Shown in pieces: positions 46,801 to 60,100 of a stretch of 64,000 nucleotides of DNA (position 1 is its first letter; every line of letters starts with the position of its first letter). The DNA is from Strigamia acuminata (taxonomy: Eukaryota > Arthropoda > Chilopoda > Geophilomorpha > Linotaeniidae). The notes under the pieces are model-generated. The model was not told where the DNA came from. It was given only the letters and a program-made list of their open reading frames with translations, and did no database searches. Location of the stretch: positions 8,085,605-8,149,604 of the forward strand of contig OX442321.1 of the NCBI GenBank assembly GCA_949358305.1, read 5' to 3'. Position numbers and translations under genes: made by a program.

Positions 46801-49535
46801 TCTAGAACCTGAAAATTCAATTTTAAATCGATTTTAACGATAAAAAAAATTAAAATTGATCATTTACGTCTTGTTCCGTGTGTTTCTCGACTATTTCTTG
46901 GATCAGTTTCAACAACCCTTCGAGATTCTGTTCTTGTCTACTCGTCGTGTATATTTCCAACTCAAAATATTGCGGAACTATCATCAAATTCACGATTTTT
47001 TCGGGATCCGTGATGTATTTACTCAGCAGTGCAGGTAACGTTAAAATAAAATGTTCGGTTAATTTTACTTTATCATCATTGACTTGCTTCGCTTCCTTCG
47101 CCGACAATTGCTAAAAATTAAAAATTAGAATTAAAAATCAAAATTGAAAAATCAAAATCAATTAAACAAAACTTACTTTTCGGTTCGGTCCGCGACCAAC
47201 CGGAGGTTCCCCCGTCGCCGCCTGCTTAACACAACACACCATAATCTCAATTAAACTCGTTTCTTGTCGATCATCGAGTGGCTCCTCGTTCGGTAGAGGT
47301 TCCTCCAACAAAAGATCAGTCATGCACTCCCAATCTTTCATCATCGGGTTCGATTCAATCAGACTGTCGACCAAATACGCACCGTGTTCGTGCAACTGCA
47401 AAAATTCAAAATTTAAATCAGAAAATTTTATATTTAATCAATTTAAAAAAAAATAAATAATAATTTACTTCGCTCTCGATGAAAAACTGCACCAAGTCAC
47501 GAACTAAAGGTGTGTTGGCGCTCAGTTTCTTGCCTCGTTTTGACCTCAAACCTTTCACGGCTTCTTCGTTCGGCGTAAAAAGCCGTTCGTTGAGAAATTC
47601 ACCCGCCGCTTGAGCGACGGCGCGATGCGACGAATAAACCAACTCGTAAACGTGCTCGCAATCTTTGTCACTAAGAATCTCTCGTTGATATCTAAAAGAA
47701 TAAAAAGAATGAAATAAATTGTCGTGATTAACATTTATTAATTTGATCATTTTACCCGCCACTCGATAGATCTTTGTTGTCATTTTTCGTGCTCCATTTA
47801 AGAATACTTATGACAAGCTTAACCGCTTGAACCGCCACATCAAATTCCTTGTCCAAAGTCATCGCGACAATGCGGTCCTTGAATTTGTTCGTAAAAAGCT
47901 CCAATTTCGGCGTCAGTTCTTCCGACGCGTAGAGGGGTTGCAATGCGGTCAAACATTTGAGTCGCACGTCACCAACCTTTATAAAATTCACTTTAAATTC
48001 GATTTATTCTACGTTTTGTAATCGATTCTATACTTTATCGTGCAAAGTCCAGCCGATATACTTCAAATAACTGTCATCCAAAAAATTCTGATGAAACTTT
48101 TTCATCCAAATTCCAATTTCGCTCATGCAAATTGAACGAATTTCTGGTAAAGTATCCCTGAGATTAAATATTTAAAAAAAAAATTAATAAATTTCTTTTT
48201 TTCTTAATTTATGCCAATTAAACTCGCACCTGTATCTGTGAACAAACACCGATTTGAACATGTAAGTTAACATGTTTTTAATTTCCTCCATGTTTTCTTC
48301 GAGCTATAAAATCCAAAAAAATCCAAAAATATAAATTTTAAATGAAAACTTTATTATTTTTTTTAATTAATTCGAATTTTTACTTCCTGTCTCTTCCCCA
48401 TGAGAAGTTCTAACCGTTCACTCGCTCGTTTATCCCTAGTTTTCTGTCTTTCAGCCTCGTACTGTCGTTGAGTGTTATCCAAATTGATACTTAAACTCAA
48501 TGCAACATCCACCAAAGCCGTCATCAATTTCATTGCTAAAATAATTCAAAACACAGAAAAAAAAATTAAAATTAAAATAATAAATAAATAAAAATTAAAA
48601 TTCGTCACCGGCTAAAGTCGAAGTATGACGAAACGCGCGAACTTGCGAATCAGAAAGTCCCGTAAGTAGTGAAATGACATTATCCATCAAATACTGATCG
48701 TAAATTATGCTGTATTGACACTGCTTCACCAAGATTTGAACAAATTCACAAAAATTCAGTTTAAACTTTTTCCACTGAGGTCCCGCCATTATCAGAGGAT
48801 AATCACCACTTTCCTACAAAAAAAACAAACAAAAAATCAACACAAAAACACTCAAAAACAAACGAAATACCCACCTCGTCAAATTCCTCAGTCATTTTAC
48901 GAATAATCTGCGTGTGCTCCATATTCGCCTGCATCTGCGGCGTAATTTTACCCCGACATCCAGAACTCTGAATGAAAAATTGCATCAAATCCAAAAGCGC
49001 CGAATCCCGATCCTGTTTGTACGACTCGATCCAATCGTCGACAACAGTTTGCAACGCATTTTTGCCCTGTTTAACCACTTCAAACAGACAATTGGGGTCT
49101 TCGGTGTACTGTTCGGGCGCAATACGACGTCCAGGACGTCCTCGTTTTGACGGTTCTTTAGGTTCGACTCTTTTAGCGCGTTTACTCGGTCCTCCATCCG
49201 GTCCTCCACGCGTTCGTTTCTTCCCGCGACCGCGTGCCGGGAGATCCTCAGATGCGCTGGATTGGGCATCGTCCATGACATCTTGCCTAAACGAATTGAA
49301 TTTTTAGATACCCGACGTGAAAAATGCAATTTTATTCAATCTTTTTATACCCCATGAGAACTTGGTCGCTCCACTCGTCCGCAGCGACGGCCATTGGTTC
49401 GAAATCGGGATCGGATGATGATCGAATCCGCTTTCCTGAGCGTTGGGCCAAAGGAGTGAGCATACTACCACTACTATCCCGTGGCTGGTAGGTTAGGTTT
49501 TCCTTCGCCCTTCGTGGGAGACGGGCTCCGGGCAT
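43892..49535 (-). CDS. STAG: Cohesin subunit SA/STAG (stromalin), 1266 residues, 23 exons
   Basis: Exons: 49535-49351, 49286-48875, 48813-48609, 48535-48384, 48303-48230, 48157-48034, 47976-47756, 47691-47469, 47395-47177, 47110-46868, 46808-46656, 46595-46525, 46460-46199, 46141-45988, 45926-45790, 45727-45554, 45485-45277, 45209-45040, 44814-44742, 44492-44448, 44307-44182, 44119-44029, 43969-43892. Close identity to STAG throughout: [65 protein letters not shown], the PPVGRG site, [18 protein letters not shown], and [18 protein letters not shown]. It binds RAD21 and CTCF-type partners and loads cohesin on chromatin. The N-terminal 100 residues are basic and disordered. The C-terminal tail ([12 protein letters not shown]) is shorter and diverged. 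The ATG directly follows a TTTTAG acceptor, so a 5' UTR exon is likely upstream. Confidence 0.95.
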
Positions 49536-50846
49536 CTAAAAAAGAAAGTTTTTCGGGGTTTTACAATAGCGGGATGGATGTATTGAGAATTTGGGTTTGT
49601 GGGGTTTGTTTTTGGTGTTTTAGGCGTGGAAAAGTCGTGTATACTTACTTTCTGTTGTGTTTTTGTTCGATTATTTTAAGGGAAGTTAACAACTTGAATG
49701 CATCGACGATTTTTCGGATGCGTTTCGCGCTAATAACAAGAAAGTTAGGACTCGGTTTTGTCACTAGGGCAGGCACTACAGAGCACTTCAGAATTTTTAG
49801 TTTTGAATTTTAGACGAAATAATCGGATTAGTTTTGGATTAATTAATATTTGAAATTTAATTTAAGTTTTTATTTATAATGGAACAATAATGGTAAATAA
49901 AAAATCTGTAGTTTTAGGATGTGAGTTTACATTTATTGACACCAGAGGGAAACTAGGAATTTTACTTTATGTCATATTTTTTTAAAGGAAATAAATTGGT
50001 TTCAGCTTTGTAAAATGTTCGATGACGTTAATTTTGGAATAAAATAAAGTATATTAGTGATTATATAATTGCTTACATCCATAAGTTGTATTTCTGTGTC
50101 TAGTTGCATCGTGACTGTGCTTAAGAATGAGCTCTGACATTACAGTACACTGCATTTACTACATGATGACAGCAAGGTTTACAATTTCAATCAATTCCTC
50201 ATCACTTACCGAACACAAAGGCAACACCTCATGTTCAAAAGACCGATGTTCCCTTCTACTTCATTATGGTCTGCTCTTTCTAGTCATAAATCAATAACAC
50301 CAGGAGGAACTAATAAGTCTTTTGTACATTAATTTTTTAATACGTTAATAAACATACAAATAAATTCCAAATGAAACAAACAAATGTTTTTATTTTTTGA
50401 ATAATAATTAGAAGATAAAATAAGAGAAATGACAAAAAAACCCGCATGATTTGCAGGAAAGCACCTGATTTTATAATTTATATTTTTCTGTGGGGATCAG
50501 ACTTTAGGCCAATTGGATCTATTTAACCAAGCTCGATCCCGCACGTGATGATATAGATCTTTTAATAGAGTCAAATTCTGTATCTATTTTCAAAGATAAT
50601 TTTTATTGGAATTTTTCCGATTAATTTTCTCAAGAGAATGCTATTTTTTTTTAGATAAATTTTAAAAGAGATTTTCTACATTGATTTTCAATTGCGTGTA
50701 ATATTTCTCAGTGATTTTTCTATTTTAAATTGAAATTGAAATAAAATGAGTAACGGTTCACTAAACTCCTGTTGGTAACTCAGAAATTCAACGCAGGGAG
50801 TCGTTCTGCAGCCATCCGCTAGTTGTCATGGCCGCCAATATCAAAA
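49536..50846. other. Intergenic between divergent STAG and PIG-Z
   Basis: Holds the STAG 5' leader and promoter (49,540-49,800, moderately GC) and then AT-rich sequence. No gene or tandem repeat seen. Confidence 0.4.
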
Positions 50847-52600
50847 ATGGTCCGGAGCAAAGTTCGAATACTAAAACCAATTTTACCAAACGTTTTAATC
50901 GCTCTACGTTTTCTACTCGTGCTGTGGCCCCAAACAGGATACATCCACCCGGATGAATTTTTCCAATCGTCAGAAGTCGTCGCCGGTAAAAAACAAAAAA
51001 ACAAAACCAAAAAAAAACAAAAAACAAAAACAAATTCAATAAAATTCAATTCATTACAGGCGATGTTTTTAACACCGATGTATACCGCAGCTGGGAATTC
51101 AACTCGACCTTTCCGATCCGCAGCATCGCCTTTCCCTACATCTTCTGTGGCATTCCATTCGTATTCCTAAAAGCTGCCAGCTTCGTCCTCTCTATACCAA
51201 CAATCCACCCGTACTTCCTCCTCGTCTTCCCGCGACTAGCAATCACAGCCTTTTCAATCCTAATCGACATCTACCTGAAGAAGTTATGCATCCTTTTCCG
51301 ACGAGAATACACGCCCGTGCTTCTCCTATTCTCCACATCGTACGTCTCGCTGACATACCTGACCCGAACACTCTCAAACTCAATAGAAACTGTTTTATTC
51401 TCCGCCTTGTTATTCTACGTGTCAAAATCGATAACAGACATCACTTCCGCGGCCGAAAGGACGAAAAACGTGGTCAATCCGTACGCTATTACAATATCGT
51501 GCCTTACAGCGGCCGGTGTATTCAACCGGCCGACTTTTGTCTTCTTCGCGTTCACCCCGCTCATGTTTTGGCTCCAATTCGGACCAAACCACACGGTGAT
51601 ACGCAACATCCGATTCCGATTGAACAGTTTGCTCCCGGGTGCGATTCTAACCGGATTCACGTTCGCCGTGTGCGACACCGCCTACTACAAGGGCATCCCG
51701 ATCACTTCGAATGAAATATTCGCGCCGGACATCCTCGATAATTTAGTAATAACGCCGTGGAACTTCATCAAATACAATTTGAATGCCGCCAACTTGATGC
51801 AGCACGGTTTGCATCCGTTTTGGTTGCACAGTTTGATCAATATCCCGATTTTATTCGGTTATCTGGGCGTGATCGGCTATATGAAATACTGGAAGTTGTT
51901 ATTCCAAGTGTACATAACGGGAATGTTGCGAATTAACATAATCCGTGCCTTGTTTTCGTGTTCGTTTGTATTCCCTCTCTTGATGCTTTCGATATTCGAG
52001 CACCAAGAGCCTCGTTTTCTGATCCCGGTCATTTTCCCGCTGGTTTACATGCACGGGAGTAAAATCTGGGGCAAAAAGTCGACGTCCATGACAAGATTTA
52101 CCTGGGTGTTGTACAATGCCGTTTGCCTGTTTCATTACGGGTTTTTCCATCAAAGTGGAGTTGTGCGATGCGCGCTCAACATCGGTTCGAAGATCCACCC
52201 CAGCACTGCGGACAGCCCGCTCGTTTTTATCTTTTTCCACACGTACATGGCGCCGAGATATCTGTTTAAAGTTCCGTTTTTCGGCGCCGATTCTGACGTC
52301 GTGGATTTGGCTTCGGCGAATTTCAGCGTTTTAAACGATCGCTTGTTGAATGTTTTCAAATCCGAGGCTGGGGCTCAAGTGTATACCGTTATGCCGGCGT
52401 CGGTGAGCAACGATATGCCAGTTAGTTTTGTTAATAATTATAATTTTAGTCTTGTTGCGCGATATTGGCCGCATTTTACTGCCGAGGATATACCGGTTGT
52501 TAATACGCCGATTAATAGTACTACTTGGTATAGTGTGTTACACGGTGTTTGTTCTCAATTGTATTTGGATGTTTGGCAGTTGAGTGTTAAACAGTTGTAA
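50847..52600 (+). CDS. PIGZ: GPI mannosyltransferase 4 (PIG-Z/Smp3), 559 residues, two exons
   Basis: Exon 1 is 50847-50985; the intron is 74 bp; exon 2 is 51060-52600. The GT22-family signature HPDEFFQS occurs at residues about 34-41 after the first membrane helix, with the catalytic Asp-Glu in the lumenal loop. [40 protein letters not shown] and the late [17 protein letters not shown] (the HEERF-like motif of this family) follow. Multiple membrane helices span to about residue 420. It adds the fourth mannose to GPI anchors in the ER membrane. The upstream in-frame codons lack an ATG before 50,847, and an out-of-frame ATG at 50,828 could modulate translation. The length is close to the human enzyme. 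Confidence 0.92.
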
Positions 52601-52614
52601 ATATTGTTAAATTA

Positions 52615-52835
52615 AAATTATTTTATCGTAAATTTTGTGTTTTTAAATTATTTTAATCATAAATTTTGTGTTTTAAATTATTTTAATCATAAATTTTGTG
52701 TTTTTGAGTGATTTTAGTCATAAATTTTTTGTTTTTGAGTGATTTTAATCATAAATTTTTTGTTTTGAGTGAATTTAATCATAATTTTTTTGTTTTTAAA
52801 TGATTTTAATCATAAATTTTGTGCCTTTAATTTTT
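52615..52835 (+). repeat. About 30-bp tandem repeat between convergent PIG-Z and IFT81
   Basis: Roughly seven copies of a unit with core 'ttttaatcataaattttgtg' and a variable T/A/G tail. The units vary in length by 1-3 bases. It lies entirely in the 3' intergenic space of two converging genes. Confidence 0.85.
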
Positions 52836-52926
52836 TTTTGTAAATTACAATACATAAAATGAATTTAATTCTATTTTTTTTGTAATTACAATAAATAAAC
52901 TGAATTTAATTCGATATTTTAATCCT

Positions 52927-55429
52927 CTAAAACACCATCGTTTCGGCGCCGGTCGATTCCCTTCTCATTGTGGTCGGTTTCGTTGTTTTCACCTGCTCGA
53001 TGCATTTCTTCTTGCATTCGAATAACTTTTCCAAATCCGCCCACATCTTCCTCTGATTCATCTTGTTATTGAACTCCTCCCGGACCGATTTCTGCCGCTC
53101 ACGCAAAGCTTTTCCTTCTTTATCCTGCTCTTGAATCTTGTGTGTATATTCCTCTCTCAGTGATTTTCGGCGCTCGGCGGCGTCCGAGCTGGTGTAAAGC
53201 TTCGTTTCGTCAAGCGCACGCTGCAACTGGATTTGGGCGATGTCGTGCTGACAGTTGACCAAGTGCAATTTCGATTCGTGCATCGCTAGCTCTTCGCGGA
53301 GCGATTTTACCTCCTGTTCTAGCTTCGCCACGCTGCTTTCGAGTCCGACTGCGATCGAATCATACGCGCTTTTCTTCTCTTCGTACTCCACCGTGAGATT
53401 CTGATTTCTTTCTCTCAACGGTCGCAGGTCCTTTATCAGCGGAGCTAATGCCGCTTTTTTCTGGTTCACTTTGACATTCAATTGACCGACAACTGACGAT
53501 ATTTCTTCGAGGGTGCGGCCTTTTTGCTCGTCGTAAGTGCTTTTCATAGTCGAAACCTTCTCCAATTCGTCCTGCGCAGCGCTAAAACCTTCAACGCCGT
53601 GTTTTGATTCCAATGTATGCTAAATACAGAATTATATAAATTAAAAACGAAATTTATTTATTGATTTTATGTAGTCCAACCAACCAAACTCTTCTGAACT
53701 TGATCCAAACGTTGCTTCAAAATTTCTTCAGTTCGTGACAAAACTCCATTTTCGGCTTTAATTTCCGATAATTCCTGCCTTTTCTTCTTGTACGAAATAC
53801 TTTTCCCCCGTAATTGGTTAACGTAATACTTCAACTATAGGAAAAAATCAAAAAATCAATATTTTGTAAAATATCTCCGAATTCTAGTACAGTTGTGAAC
53901 ACCATTCACGTTTATAATGTATCACAACCCCTTCACTACTATACTGGAAGTGGTGCATTATTCATAAAAATACCTCTTCTCCTCTTAAAACTTCTCCTCC
54001 TTCGGAAACAGCATTCAACTGCGTTCGTTTTTCCTCCAACTCTTCTTCAATCTGCGCCAATTCCGTGCGCACTTCGTTGAACGTTTCGGCGCTAGCTTCC
54101 TTCTTCCGCGTTACAATTGCAACTTGTTGGCGAAACAGCGCCACTTTATCATCCATCGGATCGTTACTCCTCATTCGGTTTTCCACCATTTGATTAATTT
54201 CCGTGTTCAATTGATGATGTCTGTCGTTCAGAGCCGTCAACTGGCTCTGGGACATCGGTTCGAGCGCCACTTTCTGCAAGTCGTTCAGATGTCTCTTCTT
54301 ATTTAGAATTTCTCTGGGGAGTTTCTGCTTCACGAGGTAAGTGGTAACTTGAACTTCCTCTTCGGTTCTTTGCATCAAACCTTCCGGTGTCGCACCGAGT
54401 CCGGCGTGCTTCAAGTCTTTGAGTTGTTGAGTTAAATTGTCAAGTTTTTTCTCGCAGTTTACGATCTGAATTTAAAATTAATTAATCCGGTAAATATCTC
54501 GAAATTAAAATCAATTAATTACGATATTATGCTGTTCTTGGTTTTGCGCCATTAATTTCTGCTCTTTCTCCTGTTCCAGACGCAAATTCCGAACCAATTG
54601 AAACATCCGCGTGTCTTTTTTAGGCAACGAATCGACTTTACGTTTAAGTCGTTCGATCCGCTTCGTTATTTGACCTTTTTCCTCCTCCATGTTTTCTATA
54701 TCTTTTCGGATTTCGCCGGTTGAAAACCCACTGTTTTGCAATTGTGTCCACTCTCTGTGAATCTCTTTAAAGTTTTCAATCAATTCGTCGTACTAATAAA
54801 AAATAAATTAAAAAAAAATCTTTATAAACATTCATTTTAACTCGTTAAATTCTCATCCCACCTGGAGATGAAAATCCGAAACTTCAGGATCGCTTAAAAA
54901 CTCAGCGGGAACATCAATTTTCATCAGATATTTAGCCAAATAAGCTCTTTTTTTCAAGTCTGGTATTCGTTCGAGCAGCCAATATAGCAGCGGATACATA
55001 ACTTGCTGCGAAGCTTCGACTAATCCTTGCCGGAAATTATTCCTATTTATAAAACAATATTATTTTTAGTTGCAAAAATATATCGCAATGAAATTCGATC
55101 ATTCTTGTTTACAGATTTTCCATCGGAGGTTTGTATTTCAAAATTCTAAGAAATCCCAGCATTCTGATGGCAGTTTGATCCGGCTCTTCTTCCCGAATAT
55201 CCAAATGATGCTAAATTTTAACATTTAAAAAAAAAAAAAATTATTATTTTACATATGAAAATAAATTGATTTAATCATACAATACCTTTGCATCAATATC
55301 AGCGAAAACATCATTCAATGTCTGTAGTAATTGCTGATCACTTAACGAATCAAAACTTATTAAATTTAAATTCTTGTTGTACGGTTCTTTGTTCAATTCC
55401 TGAACGATAAAACGCAATTGTTCACTCAT
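52927..55429 (-). CDS. IFT81: IFT81, intraflagellar transport complex B subunit, 675 residues, seven exons
   Basis: Exons: 55429-55286, 55210-55113, 55042-54862, 54792-54523, 54465-53974, 53834-53685, 53619-52927, all in frame; the length is within one residue of the human protein as I recall it. The N-terminal CH-like domain (residues 1-120: [55 protein letters not shown]) binds tubulin. The rest is coiled coil that pairs with IFT74, including [12 protein letters not shown] and [14 protein letters not shown]. It works in cilia, so it implies ciliated sensory neurons or sperm in this animal. It shares a 250-bp divergent promoter region with SPCS2. Confidence 0.95.
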
Positions 55430-55677
55430 TCTTTTTTCTAAAGGAGAATTAATTCCTTTAAAACATTTGTAAACACAACGTTGTTATGGAAACAAGTTGA
55501 AAATAGTAGCTAGATGATGTATTAAAATCTCAGCCTACAAAAGTTTTAAGCATAGATGTATACGTCACGTTTAGTAGCGCTCAAATAATTGCATCGCTTA
55601 CTACTACCGCCCTCTGAAGTACCGGAAAGATTGACACGACATACATATTTTCAGCTTTTCACACATCACATTGCAAT
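55430..55677. promoter_or_regulatory. Shared divergent promoter region of IFT81 and SPCS2
   Basis: Only 248 bp separate the two start codons, which point away from each other. The centre (55,555-55,625) is GC-richer ('tacgtcacgtttagtagcgc' and the 'accgccctctgaagtaccgg' stretch) and contains a CRE-like TACGTCA. No TATA box is evident, as is usual for housekeeping pairs. Confidence 0.5.
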
Positions 55678-56962
55678 ATGTCTCAGAAAAAGGCGAGCAA
55701 AGAGACGTTTTTAAAGGTAAGTAATGTCATATTGACAAATATGAAACATTGCTATAGTTAAGGCAAAATTTAGGCGGTTTAATTGACTTTTAGTAACCTC
55801 GTGGTGATGGATTTAATACTAAAACTCAAGGGGGGAAAATTACGCAAATTTAGCTTATTTTATTGCCGCACTTAGCAAAAGCAGTCATCCAACGTCAAAA
55901 CAGGTCTCCTTTCTCCCTACCAGTGGTCAATTGACGATAAACCTGTCAAAGTGGACAAATGGGATGGAACTGCGTTGAAAAATTCACTGGACGACGCTGT
56001 TCGAAAAGTATACACACATAAATACACGAAAATTTCAGTTTAAAATTCATATGTATTTAATTTTAAATTTTTCAGATTTTCGTTGAGAAGTACCGATTAA
56101 AAGAAAGCCACATGTTGATGGATATTCGTCTAGCTATTTGTGGATTTGCCGTTTTCGTTGCAATGTTCGCCTTAGTGTGGGATTATCTTCATCCATTTCC
56201 AATGTCGAGACCAGTCTTAATCATATGCGTGCTTACATATCCTTTTTTTATTTTAACTAATTAATTTTTATACTAACCGTAAAGCTCCGAATTGTGGCCT
56301 GTGCCCATATAAGTGCCTGGAGCCACTAAGATCGCCGATTTTATTGCAAAAATCACCGATTTTGTTGCAAAAATCATCGATTTTGTTGCAAAAATCACCG
56401 ATTTTGTTGCAAAAATCACCGATTTTGTTGCAAAAATCACCGATTTTGTTGCAAAAATCACCGATTTTGTTGCAAAAATTAAACGCTTGGGTGTTTATTC
56501 CGAGCTTAATGGTATCTCAATTTGATGTACAGAAACAATAATTTTTCTTAATTCGTTCTCACCTATTTCTTTATGATGTTCGTGTTGACTTTATACACCA
56601 CATTGAAAGAAAAAGGAATTTTTTTCATGGCTTTGCAAAAGGATATTGCAGGAGTCGATCCAGATGCGGTGTGGAAAGCGAGTTCTTACATAAAAAGGTG
56701 TCGGAAATATCGCAAATCATGATGACAATAATTTTAAATGAAATTTTTATTTTAAATATTTTTTTTTTGTTTCAGATTTGATGACATTTATCAGCTAGTT
56801 ATCACGTACAGCGACGGTGTGAGCGGAAATGTTCGTGAAGCCAAACTCACGAAATCCATCGCATGTTGGTTTGATGAAAATGGCGTGTTGTTGTTTGATT
56901 TGTTCGAAGTTGAGGTTTCAAAACTTCACCAGAGTTTAACGAAGGAGAGAAAAGATAAATAA
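55678..56962 (+). CDS. SPCS2: SPCS2, signal peptidase complex subunit 2, 217 residues, five exons including an AT-AC intron
   Basis: Exons: 55678-55716, 55876-56007, 56076-56236, 56563-56697, 56776-56962. Matches SPCS2: [20 protein letters not shown], two membrane helices ([20 protein letters not shown], then [20 protein letters not shown]), [17 protein letters not shown], and [13 protein letters not shown]. It is a non-catalytic subunit of the ER signal peptidase. The third intron (56,237-56,562) begins ATATCCTTT and ends AC; only this AT-AC splice restores the conserved VLTYFFMM reading. The other introns are GT-AG. The exon 2 acceptor could be either of two nearby AGs. Confidence 0.93.
56333..56480 (+). 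repeat. 21-bp minisatellite, seven copies, inside the AT-AC intron of SPCS2
   Basis: Unit 'aaaatcaccgattttgttgc' plus one base, repeated seven times with one or two substitutions. It creates open frames on both strands (FVAKITD repeats) that are artefacts of the 21-bp period. Confidence 0.9.
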
Positions 56963-57128
56963 AATTTCCCCTTTCTCACGTTTTATTCGGATAAATAGTC
57001 GAAAAAATGTTTTTTCCAAAAAATAAATAAATAAAGAAATACAATAAAAGCTGACACCTAACCCGCATCGTCATTACAACTGGAATGCTAAATTAATCCT
57101 ATTAAATTATGCTTTAACTACCATTCAA

Positions 57129-60100
57129 TCATTCTAATTCGACAAGCACTTGTTCTTCTTCAACTGTCTCCCCAATTTTGATGAATACACTTTTAACTTT
57201 TCCAGTCGATGATGCTAGCAAACAATTTTGCATTTTCATAGCCTCTATCACACACATTTCTTGGCCTTCGACAGCCTGAAAACAAATGAATCATCATAAA
57301 TTAACTTTAGGTTTAATAGTTTTCAGCTGTTGCAAATTACCATATCTCCGGGTTTGCAATTAACCGACTTGACTACACCAGGCATGGGTGAAATTATGGC
57401 TTTTGATTGGTCCATCTGTATAAATATAGGCACGAATCATAAAAATATTATCGTCAGACAGGACTAGAAATGCTTTTTCTATGCAAAAATTCGGTTTCTA
57501 CACCAAAAGAGACCCATAAATTCAGTTTTTAGGCCAAAAAATGTGCACAAATTCAGAATTTAGGCCAAAAAGTGTGCACAAATTCAGATTTTAGGCCAAA
57601 AAATGTACAAAAATTCAGTTTTTAGGCCAAAAAATGTGCAAAAATTCAGTTTTCAGGCTAAAAAATGTACATAAATTCAGTTTTCAGGCTAAAAAATGTA
57701 CATTAAATTCAGCTTTCAGGCTAAAAAATGTACATAAATTCAGTTTATAAGTTAAAAACACGTTTTGTCATCGGTTATGATTACTTTAGGCTTTTCCAAC
57801 ATATGCTTAGACAGACCAGCTGCGTATTCTGTTAAAATGTCGACTTGAAACTAAAAAAAAAAAATCAAAAATTAAAAAAGATAATAATAATCATTTGTAT
57901 CCAACCTCTTACAGCAGTTCCTTGAAACTGCAATTTTAATGAAACGGGCGTTTTCTCGAGTAATTGCATACTATACTCTTCTTCATTGATTTGCACATTG
58001 AAAACAGGAGCAGACAAATAAAATTTACTGTCAATCTTATACTCAGCAGATCCATCTGAGTTAAACGACACCTAAATTAAAGTTAAAAAAAAATTAAACC
58101 TCAAAAACAAATATTAAAAAATAAAACTAAATACATTAACACAGCCTTGACCAGTCGACACAATTGCTAAAAACTTCCTATCGCCTACCCCGACCGCCAT
58201 TTTAAGTTCATCCAACTCTCTCCCCTGTTGTTTTAACCTGAAAACAAAAATCCCTAACTTAACGAACACAAATCTTTCTTAAACCATCTTTAAATTACCT
58301 ATTTTGGTTCGCGTACGAACGATACAAAAGTTGATTCCTAAAATAAATACAGCAAGCAATCGCAGCCATTCGTCGAAACTCTTCTTCAGTTAACTGTTTT
58401 CCTTTAAACCCGTCGGGATAAACTTGCGGCAAATACTTCGTGCTAATATCCCCCTCTACAAACCTCCTTTCCGTCAATATATCGCGCAATAATGGTATAT
58501 TATGCGTTACACCTCGAATGACATACGAATCAAGCGCCCTAACATGACTAGCGATAGCTTCTTTCCTATTGTTTCCATAAGTCACAAGCTGAAACAAATA
58601 AAATAAATAAATTCACACAAAATTGCAATTTGTTGTTGCTCACCTTGCATATCATCGGGTCGTAATATATGCTAATGTTACTCCCTTCCTGCACACCGCT
58701 GTCGCACCTCACTTTATCTATGTGCGTTGGCTCGATGTACTTCCGTAGGCGCCCCACGGACGGAAGACCAAAGTTTTTGTACGGATCTTCGGCGTAAACT
58801 CTGCTCTCAATCGCCCAGCCTCTGATGGGTATATCGTTTTGTTTGAGCTTTAATTTGTGTCCTTTCGCGACACGGATCATTTGGTGCACCAAATCGACGC
58901 CGGTTATGCATTCGGTGATCGGATGCTCAACCTAAAATTGTTTTTTTTATTATTTTTTAAATTTAAACTACCGTGAATGCTTTCAAAAAACAACCGCACT
59001 CTATTGAATCGACGTTTTGCACGTAAAAGTGCATTTTGCACCTTAAAAGGCATTTTTGGCGCTTAAAAAATATTTTTTGGCATGAAAAATGCATTTTTAG
59101 CGCTTAAATAATATTTTTTTGGCGTGAAAAATGCATTTTTGGACTTGAAAAATGCATTTTTGGACCTTTTTGGACTTGAAAAATGCATTTTTGGACTTGA
59201 AAAATGCATTTTTGGACTTGAAAAACGCATTTTTGGACTTGAAAAACGCATTTTTGGACTTGAAAAATGCATTTTTGGACCTTTTTGGACTTGAAAAATA
59301 CATTTTTGAACACGAAAATGCTTTTATGGACTTTTCGGCTCAATGAGAGCATTACGGTAATGGTCGGAAATGCTATTACTTGTAATCTAGTATTCATTTC
59401 TAAGAAATAGAAATTTTTTTGTGAATCGACTAAAAATTCAACTGTTCCAGCAGATGAGTAATCGATCCGCTTGGCTAACGCCACGGCTTGTTCACCCATC
59501 GCTGCCCGAGTCGTAGCGTCTAAAAACGGGCTGAAAAAAAACGCAAAATTAAATAAATAAATCGATGTTTTGCGTCCATTAAAAACCTCGGCGCTTCTTC
59601 GATCACTTTCTGGTTCCGTCTTTGGATCGAACATTCTCTTTCGTTAAGATACAACGCATTCCCGTGTTTATCGGCCAAAACCTAAAAAATAAATTAAAAC
59701 AATCGATTAAAAAAATTAAAAAAATTAAAAAAAAATCATTTCCCAACTTGGATTTCTATATGTCGTGGATTATCGATGAATTTTTCAACCAAAATCCTGT
59801 CGTCGCCAAAACTAGACGCGGCTTCTTGGGTGGAAAAACGAAAGCCATCTCTTAAGATAATCATAAGTTACATTTCTTTAAAAAAATTGCCATAATTATT
59901 CGTATTACTAAATTTAGACGTTAAAAAAATTACAAATTACTTCGCTTCGTCATCATTACAAGCTATTCTCATCCCTTTCCCACCTCCGCCAGCCGAAGCT
60001 TTAATCATGACCGGATAACCGATTTCCCTCGCAATTTTCACGCATTCCTCCGCTGTCTAGAAACAAAAATCCAATCACAAAACAAATTTTCAATAGAAAT

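Noticed and set aside
51286-52359. Other-frame ORFs of 113-142 codons over PIG-Z
   Set aside because: The PIG-Z frame has the HPDEFFQS signature and membrane helices; the others are shadows.
56273-56541. Open frames of repeated FVAKITD / IFATKSV peptides on both strands
   Set aside because: They come from a 21-bp minisatellite inside an SPCS2 intron; open on several frames because 21 is a multiple of three.
59063-59634. Open frames of repeated FSSPKMH / VQKCIFQ / DLKNAFL peptides
   Set aside because: Also a 21-bp minisatellite, in PCCA intron 9; one frame merely reads on from the true PCCA exon 59,530-59,380 into the intron.
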